Assembly (NCBI GenBank): GCA_964453155.1
Contig: CAYVQU010000224.1
Span: 1-7,602, forward strand
Length of the DNA: 7,602 bases
Reading direction: 5' to 3'
Source of the DNA: CAYVQU01 sp964453155
Lineage (GTDB): Bacteria > Chloroflexota > Anaerolineae > Anaerolineales > UBA11858
Shown: piece after piece, positions 1 through 4,063 of the stretch
Layout: each line of letters starts with the position of its first letter
Numbering within the stretch: position 1 is the stretch's first letter
Program-made: the position numbers and the translations under genes
The notes under the pieces: model-generated
What the model was told of the DNA's origin: nothing
The model's input: the letters and a program-made list of their open reading frames with translations, nothing else
Databases searched by the model: none

Positions 1-40
1 GCCTATGTTTTTCGTTAATTTTCTGTTCTACCGCTACTTT

Positions 41-68
41 TTGAGATGACACTAACATACCGTATTAA
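41..68 (+). promoter_or_regulatory. Possible sigma-70-type promoter for the peptide/surface-protein unit
   Basis: TTGAGA (41-46) and TATTAA (63-68) are separated by 16 bases. They resemble -35 and -10 boxes, with 5/6 and 4/6 matches to the E. coli consensus. They lie about 75 bases upstream of the first start codon, and the whole leader (1-142) is AT-rich. Promoter consensus in this phylum is less certain and such matches occur by chance, so this is only a candidate. Nothing else recognisable was seen in 1-130. Confidence 0.3.
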
Positions 69-130
69 GAGTTTCAAAAAAACCCATATGTCATCATGAT
101 CTTACCAAGTTAAATCAATTGTAGCAATAA

Positions 131-135
131 GGAGG
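131..135 (+). promoter_or_regulatory. Ribosome binding site of the 50-residue peptide gene
   Basis: GGAGG, within AAGGAGG, lies 7 bases upstream of the ATG at 143. This is a near-perfect Shine-Dalgarno at good spacing. It is the main reason to accept the very short frame that follows as a real gene. Confidence 0.75.
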
Positions 136-142
136 CCCCGCC

Positions 143-295
143 ATGGAACCAACCCAGAAGAAAAAGGATTCAAACCCCGATTCAACCGAAAAACAGCCCT
201 ACCACCCGCCCGCGATCAGCCATGAAATTGAGTTGGAGACCAAGGCTGGTTCATCCGCTGGCGATGAACTACCCCCCGGACTAGGTGGTGGATAA
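143..295 (+). CDS. Small RiPP-precursor-like peptide (50 aa)
   Basis: The frame encodes 50 residues and is preceded by a strong Shine-Dalgarno. The N-terminal half (1-18) is hydrophilic and Lys/Asp/Ser-rich. A motif follows: Y20-H-P-P-A-I25, then E28-I-E-L-E-T33-K-A35-G-S-S. The rest is a short tail with Asp41, Glu42, two prolines and a final G-L-G-G-G. There is no signal peptide, membrane segment or cysteine. The Tyr-x-x-Pro-x-Ile/Leu spacing is like the leader motif bound by PqqD-like recognition proteins in lasso-peptide systems. Thr33 would sit at -2 of a core starting at Ala35, placing Asp41/Glu42 at core positions 7 and 8, which suits a macrolactam ring. From memory, short peptides with a Y..P....E...E..AGS pattern are frequent in Chloroflexota. 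The lasso/RiPP reading is inference, since no modifying enzyme is in the window. Its stop is 25 bases before the next start, and the two genes are probably cotranscribed. Confidence 0.65.
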   Translation: MEPTQKKKDSNPDSTEKQPYHPPAISHEIELETKAGSSAGDELPPGLGGG

Positions 296-307
296 GAATC
301 GAATGAA

Positions 308-314
308 GAGGAGG
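308..314 (+). promoter_or_regulatory. Ribosome binding site fixing the start at 321
   Basis: GAGGAGG lies 6 bases before the ATG at 321. The reading frame is open back to a GTG at 285, but that codon overlaps the end of the upstream peptide gene and has no ribosome site of its own. The start at 321 is therefore strongly preferred. Confidence 0.8.
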
Positions 315-320
315 ATAATT

Positions 321-1055
321 ATGACCCAAGAAGAAAAAAACACCCACCGCACCAATAAGCTATTCACCTACGCCACATCGGCCTCGGTAGCGCTCTCGGC
401 CGGAGTAGGCCTGGGAGCCAATGGTGTATTGAACAACATCAGCCCAGATAAGCTCCTGGGTAACAGCCAGTATGATTTCAATTTCCCGAGTGAATTACAT
501 CGTGCGCCAACTGCACTGGGTGATACCTGGACTTGCAAAACTCCTTCAACATCATTGGTTCCTGGTGAAAATTGGAGCACTAATATCAATGGACATCCCT
601 TTCAATTTATAAATAATGTCAATTCGAGCTGGGGATATTTTAAGGATGCTTACGTTGGAGTAAGAAGAGCTGCAGCAGGGGTCAATGCACAAGTGTTTGG
701 TCAAGGCGTTGATATTGTAGGTCAGCCACTAGGTTACTTTGGTTATCTCAGCAATTTTCGAGGGGCAGGAGAGAACTATTTAGGCTTTACTACCGGAAAC
801 AATGCTTGGGGCTGGGCGCGCATTGATGTCTCGGGAACTGGCAATTTAGTCAAGGTTATTAAGGTGTGTTGGGAGATGGACGCCGATGAGCCGGCCATTA
901 AAGCCGGATATTCACCAGAACCCAGCGCAGTAGAAATGGTCAACCTGGAGGCCTCTGCTACCCCGGGAACCTGGTCTGCCATTGGGGCCACTCTCCTGGC
1001 CGGGATCGCGGGAGTCTGGGCCTGGCTACGGCGCCGAAAAGCTTCCGCGGCATAA
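321..1055 (+). CDS. Exported protein with PEP-CTERM-like C-terminal anchor (244 aa)
   Basis: The product has three parts. Residues 1-13 are polar, followed by a moderately hydrophobic Ala/Gly/Ser/Val segment (about 14-36) that looks like an export signal with an unusually long, partly acidic front. The middle, about 50-200, is rich in Asn, Gly and aromatic residues. It includes N-Y-L-G-F followed by G-W-A-R-I-D-V-S-G around residues 151-175, the 'seen at the surface' type of segment found in many PEP-CTERM proteins. The C-terminus has T-P-G-T-W (214-218), a hydrophobic stretch to Leu236, and then RRRK (237-240). This motif/membrane/arginine layout is that of exosortase-type sorting signals, though no canonical PEP triplet is present. 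Two cysteines, in TWTCKTP and KVCWEM, could pair. No enzyme motif is visible; a cell-surface or matrix protein is the likely role. It follows the 50-residue peptide and is closed by the terminator at 1077. The sorting enzyme is not in the window. Confidence 0.75.
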   Translation: MTQEEKNTHRTNKLFTYATSASVALSAGVGLGANGVLNNISPDKLLGNSQYDFNFPSELHRAPTALGDTWTCKTPSTSLVPGENWSTNINGHPFQFINNVNSSWGYFKDAYVGVRRAAAGVNAQVFGQGVDIVGQPLGYFGYLSNFRGAGENYLGFTTGNNAWGWARIDVSGTGNLVKVIKVCWEMDADEPAIKAGYSPEPSAVEMVNLEASATPGTWSAIGATLLAGIAGVWAWLRRRKASAA

Positions 1056-1076
1056 AAAATTTTCAACACACGGCCT

Positions 1077-1110
1077 AAAGTTCGACTTTACCCCAAGTCG
1101 AACTTTTTAT
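1077..1110 (+). terminator. Rho-independent terminator after the surface-protein gene
   Basis: AAAGTTCGACTT (1077-1088) pairs perfectly with AAGTCGAACTTT (1095-1106) around the 6-base loop TACCCC. The right arm runs into CTTTTTATTT. It begins 21 bases after the stop codon at 1055. A stable 12-bp stem followed by a T-rich run is the standard intrinsic terminator layout, and it separates the left unit from the genes downstream. Confidence 0.75.
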
Positions 1111-1122
1111 TTGGGCAAACCG

Positions 1123-1155
1123 AGACCTTCCAGGTTTTCGAAACCTGGAAGGTCT
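1123..1155. repeat. 15-bp perfect palindromic intergenic repeat
   Basis: AGACCTTCCAGGTTT (1123-1137) and its exact reverse complement (1141-1155) flank the loop TCG. No T-run follows, so it is not a typical terminator. From memory, hairpins of this GACCTTCCAGGTTT...AAACCTGGAAGGTC type recur in intergenic regions of Chloroflexota and other environmental genomes. I therefore read it as one copy of an interspersed palindromic (REP/MITE-like) repeat. Only one copy is present here, so the family assignment rests on recall. Confidence 0.6.
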
Positions 1156-1180
1156 AAAGAATGAGTTAACTATATCTTCA

Positions 1181-1402
1181 ATGAACAAATCTGAACCCAT
1201 TTTTCCCCACGTATTCAAAATCGCCGCCGATCAACAGGCGGATGTTCCGGCCGAAATCGAACCCGGCGCGGCCTATCAGATCCCCGTTGAAGGTTCGCTG
1301 GGGCTTTTGGCGCTGGGGGCCGTGGGGATTTTGGCCTGGCGGCAGGTCCGGGATGCTGCGCAGTCGTCATTAACCCCGCAGACCACAGAAAATAACAAAT
1401 AA
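1181..1402 (+). CDS. Small single-pass membrane protein with PVEGSLGLLALG motif (73 aa)
   Basis: The frame encodes 73 residues. The first half is polar, with several Pro, Asp and Glu. It is followed by I-P-V-E-G-S-L-G-L-L-A-L-G (about 34-46) and a hydrophobic segment through A-V-G-I-L-A-W (to about 53). Arg-rich R-Q-V-R and a Ser/Thr/Gln tail come next. The motif, membrane helix and basic residues resemble a sorting-signal or small-membrane-protein layout, but the charged 20-residue tail after the helix is longer than in usual C-terminal sorting signals. I recall similar P-x-E-G-S-L-G-L-L-A-L-G peptides in Chloroflexota but know no assigned function. No convincing Shine-Dalgarno is visible before the ATG, which lowers confidence. 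It sits between two palindromic repeats and 87 bases upstream of the phosphodiesterase gene. Confidence 0.55.
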   Translation: MNKSEPIFPHVFKIAADQQADVPAEIEPGAAYQIPVEGSLGLLALGAVGILAWRQVRDAAQSSLTPQTTENNK

Positions 1403-1416
1403 TCACCCCCAAATTT

Positions 1417-1481
1417 CTCACGTCAAGACGCAAAGTCGCCAAGTTTTATTTTTTCTTTGCGCCTTAGCGCCTTTGCGTGAG
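1417..1481. repeat. Imperfect inverted repeat of the CGCAAAG type upstream of the phosphodiesterase gene
   Basis: Left arm 1417-1443 (CTCACG ... ACGCAAAG ... GCCAAG) and right arm 1455-1481 (CTTTGCGCC ... CTTTGCGTGAG) are complementary at 21 of 27 positions, around the 11-base loop TTTTATTTTTT. Within each arm there is an internal period of 8-9 bases built on CGC-x-AAG. This is the pattern of the 'ACGCAAAGRCGC' repeats that I recall from many environmental bacterial genomes. The right arm ends 8 bases before the ATG at 1490, so the transcript would carry a long hairpin directly at its ribosome entry site. Confidence 0.65.
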
Positions 1482-1489
1482 TTAATGCT

Positions 1490-3472
1490 ATGACCAAAAA
1501 ATTTCTTCTCATCGGTTGGGACGGCGCGGATTGGCGCGTGATCAAACCCCTCCTTGACCAAGGCCTGCTACCGACCCTCAAAAATCTGATGGCCCGCGGT
1601 GCCTGGGGCAACCTGGCGACCCTGGATCCCCCCCTCTCGCCCATGCTGTGGACCTCCATCGCCACGGGCATGACGGCCGACCAGCATGGCGTCCTCGGAT
1701 TTGTGGAACCCATGCCAGAAGGCCAGGGCATCCGTCCCGTGTTGGGCAGCAGCCGCAAGACCAAAGCGATCTGGAATATCCTGATGCAGGAGGGTTTCCA
1801 ATCCCACGTCATCGGTTGGTGGCCCAGCCATCCGGCCGAACCCATTGACGGGGTCTACGTCTCCAACTTCTATCACAAAGCCACCGCCGAATATGGGAAG
1901 CCCTGGCCCCTGGCCCCCGGCGCCGTCCACCCCGAGCGGCTGCAGGAAATGCTGGCCCAACTGCGGGTCCACCCGGCCGAGATCACGGCTGCCCATATCC
2001 TGCCCTTTGTGCCCAACGCGGCTGAGGTCGATCAGGAAAAGGATAAACGGTTGGGCTCCATCGCCAAGATTCTGGCCGACACGGCCTCCGTCCATGCCGC
2101 CGCGACCTATGCCATGGAAGCCGAACCCTGGGATTTCATGGCCGTTTATTACGATGCGGTCGATCATTTCGGTCACGGTTTCATGAACTTCCACCCGCCC
2201 CAGCGCCCCGGCATCCCAGATGAAATGTTTGAACTCTACCAGGGCGTGGTCACGGCCGGATACCGCTTCCACGATATGCTGCTGGCTCGCCTGCTTGAAC
2301 TCGCCGGGCCGGAAACGACCGTGATGCTGATCTCCGACCACGGTTTCCATCCCGATCACCTGCGGCCGCGCGGGATCCCCAAAGAACCGGCCGGCCCCGC
2401 CCATCAACACCGTGAATTGGGCATTATCGTCTTGGCCGGGCCGGAGATTGCCCCTGGGGAACAGGTTTACGGGGCCAATTTGTTGGATATCGCCCCCACC
2501 GTGCTCACCCATTTTGACTTGCCGATGGCCCGCGATATGAGCGGCCGCCCCCTGATCGAGGTCTACCGCAATCCCCCGGAAGTGGAAGTGATCGCCTCGT
2601 GGGAAGCGGTCCCCGGCGAGTGTGGGATGCATCCCCCCGATGAACGCCGCGATCCCTGGGGAGAACAGGCCATGATGGATCAACTGGTCGCCCTGGGGTA
2701 TATCGATCCCCCTGGTGAGAAAGTCCAGGAAAATATTGAAAAACAGGGCCGTGAAACCCAATTTTATCTGGCCCGAGTGCATCTGTATAACCACCAGGCT
2801 GATAAAGCTGTGCCCATCTTGGAAAAAATCTATGCCCAGGCCCCCGACGAAACCCGCTACGCCCTGCGGCTGGCCAATTGCTACCGGGAGCTTAACCGCC
2901 CGGCCGAGGCCAAAGTCATCGTCCAGGCCTTAATCGATAAACAGGAAAAGGACATCCCTGGTTTGGATGCCCTTAAAGCTTCCATTTTGTTGGATGAAGA
3001 AAATTTCGATGAAGCCATCCCCCTGTTGGAACGGGCCACTCAAAACGATCCGCGTAACCCGGGCGTTCACCTGCGGATCGCTGGGGCCTACTTTCAAATG
3101 AAGAAATGGCTCGAGGCCGAAAAATCCTACCGGGCCGCCCTGGAACTCGACCCTGACAACGCCCGGGCCTATCACGGCCTGGCGGTCACCCACCTGCGCC
3201 AGGATCGCCTGGAAGACGCGGTGGATGCGGCCCTTTCGGCCATCGACCGGCAGTATTTCATGCCCGCGGCCCATTTTTATCTCGGGCAAGCCCTGCGGCG
3301 GCTGGGCCAATGGCAACCGGCGGCCCAGGCCTTTCAGGTCGCGGTCTTGCAGGCCCCTGGGATGCGCCGGGCTCATCTGGCCCTGGCCCAACTCTACGAA
3401 AATCGCTTAGGGAAACCCGACCTGGCCGCCGAACACCGTCAGTTTGCCGAGGAAAATATCGTCAGTGAATAA
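1490..3472 (+). CDS. Alkaline-phosphatase-fold phosphodiesterase/pyrophosphatase fused to TPR repeats (660 aa)
   Basis: Residues 1-355 match the type I phosphodiesterase/nucleotide pyrophosphatase branch of the alkaline phosphatase superfamily. The start F-L-L-I-G-W-D-G gives metal ligand Asp11. P-P-L-S-P-M-L-W-T-S ... H-G (47-67) supplies the probable nucleophile Ser50. D-H-F-G-H (225-229), S-D-H-G-F (282-286) and H-Q-H-R (305-308) supply the other metal-binding Asp/His residues. The set needed for a two-metal hydrolase therefore looks complete; the exact ligand assignments are by analogy. After a linker (about 355-420), roughly seven tetratricopeptide repeats fill 422-655, with clear L-x-x-x-x-A-x-x-x-x-P-D-N units such as the one ending near 557. 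There is no signal peptide, so the protein is probably cytoplasmic. The TPR half likely binds a partner or organises a complex. The substrate cannot be told from sequence: nucleotides, phospholipids or phosphorylated glycans are all possible. No clear Shine-Dalgarno precedes the ATG, and a hairpin repeat occupies the leader. Confidence 0.9.
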   Translation: MTKKFLLIGWDGADWRVIKPLLDQGLLPTLKNLMARGAWGNLATLDPPLSPMLWTSIATGMTADQHGVLGFVEPMPEGQGIRPVLGSSRKTKAIWNILMQEGFQSHVIGWWPSHPAEPIDGVYVSNFYHKATAEYGKPWPLAPGAVHPERLQEMLAQLRVHPAEITAAHILPFVPNAAEVDQEKDKRLGSIAKILADTASVHAAATYAMEAEPWDFMAVYYDAVDHFGHGFMNFHPPQRPGIPDEMFELYQGVVTAGYRFHDMLLARLLELAGPETTVMLISDHGFHPDHLRPRGIPKEPAGPAHQHRELGIIVLAGPEIAPGEQVYGANLLDIAPTVLTHFDLPMARDMSGRPLIEVYRNPPEVEVIASWEAVPGECGMHPPDERRDPWGEQAMMDQLVALGYIDPPGEKVQENIEKQGRETQFYLARVHLYNHQADKAVPILEKIYAQAPDETRYALRLANCYRELNRPAEAKVIVQALIDKQEKDIPGLDALKASILLDEENFDEAIPLLERATQNDPRNPGVHLRIAGAYFQMKKWLEAEKSYRAALELDPDNARAYHGLAVTHLRQDRLEDAVDAALSAIDRQYFMPAAHFYLGQALRRLGQWQPAAQAFQVAVLQAPGMRRAHLALAQLYENRLGKPDLAAEHRQFAEENIVSE

Positions 3473-3482
3473 GATAAAAGCG

Positions 3483-3608
3483 CATGTTACGCAGCTAGCA
3501 TCCTGAGTCGGTCCGAAGGGCCATATCGAAGGGTGCGGGTTGTCCGAAAAAATCATCCTGAATAGCGATAGCGTATCAGATGGTGAATTTTCTGTCGTGC
3601 GTAACATG
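3483..3608. repeat. 126-bp palindromic element with 11-bp terminal inverted repeats
   Basis: CATGTTACGCA (3483-3493) and its perfect reverse complement TGCGTAACATG (3598-3608) bound the element. Inside, GCATCC (3498-3503) pairs with GGGTGC (3531-3536) allowing one G-U. Within that, GGTCC (3510-3514) and GGGCC (3518-3522) form a small GAA-loop hairpin. A second CATCCTGA begins at 3554, with a rough partner TCAGATGG at about 3577. The GCATCCTGAG ... CGAAGG pattern is like the widespread CATCCTGAGCGA...TCGAAGGATG intergenic hairpins. No transposase frame is present, so this is MITE/REP-like. It begins 10 bases after the phosphodiesterase stop codon and may form structure at the end of that transcript. 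Confidence 0.65.
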
Positions 3609-3627
3609 AGTTAATAGTACATTTTTT

Positions 3628-3905
3628 GGACACGGATCAACGCGGATTTTCACGGATTTTTCTGATAATTTGTAATCATCAATAGAAGCTTGAACACTGA
3701 AAAAATTAACGTCACTGCGAGGCAGCTTTATCGCCGAAGCAGTCTCCGTCCTGGAAGGATTCAGATTGCCGCACTGCTCTCCGCTCCGTTCGCAATACCG
3801 CAAGGGTATACCCGTTGGTATGACGTTAATGTTCAACGTACCGTTGACGATTACAATTTTTCTGATTATTTTGCCAATCCGTGTTCTTCCGTGGAATCCG
3901 TGTCC
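3628..3905. repeat. 278-bp palindromic element ending in GGACACGGAT / ATCCGTGTCC
   Basis: GGACACGGAT (3628-3637) and ATCCGTGTCC (3896-3905) are perfect inverted ends. The left end continues with further CGGAT units (in 3638-3660), and the right end carries matching ATCCGTG/TTCCGTG units (3876-3905). Further inward, TTGTAATCATCAA (starting about 3669) matches TTGACGATTACAA (ending about 3856) with one mismatch, so the arms are related well beyond the tips. The 'ACACGGAT...CACGGATT' motif is one I recall as a very common intergenic repeat in environmental bacteria. The short open frames on both strands here follow the repeat and are not genes. Confidence 0.65.
3705..3830. repeat. Inner 126-bp palindromic element nested in the 278-bp repeat
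   Basis: ATTAACGTCA (3705-3714) and TGACGTTAAT (3821-3830) are perfect inverted ends. Just outside them, TTGAACA occurs on the left (starting about 3690) and TGTTCAA on the right (about 3830-3836). The inside begins CACTGCGAGG, includes GCCGAAGCAGTCTCC and later TCCGTTCGCAATACC. This resembles the common 'GTCATTGCGAG ... GAAGCAATCTC ... CGCAATGAC' intergenic repeat. It lies near the centre of the larger element, as expected from insertion of one palindromic repeat into another. Confidence 0.6.
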
Positions 3906-4050
3906 CATTTTATTATTTTGGAAACGTGATTTTGTGGCCATGCTGAGATCGGCACAATTTTTCAACATGACGCCTGGTGGGAATCAGAAAATCAACGCCC
4001 TCCCTGGACGATTTCACCAAATACATGGTAACGTACCCCCAATCTTATTT

Positions 4051-4054
4051 GGAG
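4051..4054 (+). promoter_or_regulatory. Ribosome binding site choosing the C25 protease start
   Basis: GGAG lies 9 bases before the ATG at 4064. The frame stays open upstream to a GTG at 3977. Starting there would put about 29 mixed residues in front of a textbook signal peptide, so 4064 is preferred. The bases between the repeat end (3905) and this site contain no promoter I could support. Confidence 0.6.
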
Positions 4055-4063
4055 CTGCAACCA

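Noticed and set aside
285..320. GTG start at 285 for the surface protein
   Set aside because: It overlaps the end of the upstream peptide gene and has no ribosome site, while GAGGAGG lies at ideal spacing before the ATG at 321.
1123..1155. Second intrinsic terminator
   Set aside because: The stem is strong but is followed by CTAAAGAATG, not a T-run. A dispersed palindromic repeat explains it better.
1568..2794. Long (408 aa) open frame on the minus strand
   Set aside because: It lies wholly inside the well-supported phosphodiesterase gene. Its Gly/His/Asp-rich translation is what the GC-rich complement of that gene gives, and no family motif is present.
3483..3905. CRISPR array or insertion sequence
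   Set aside because: The repeats are inverted and not regularly spaced direct repeats, and no transposase or Cas frame is present.
3690..3929. 79-aa open frame on the plus strand in the intergenic gap
   Set aside because: It runs through the nested repeats and ends in the right arm of the outer element. The translation has no protein-like pattern.
3576..3968. 130-aa open frame on the minus strand in the intergenic gap
   Set aside because: Almost its entire length is made of palindromic repeat sequence, it has no recognisable domain, and the start has no ribosome site.
3977..4063. Longer N-terminus for the C25 protease from the GTG at 3977
   Set aside because: It would bury a normal signal peptide 29 residues inside the protein. 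The ATG at 4064 has a GGAG site and places the signal peptide at the N-terminus.
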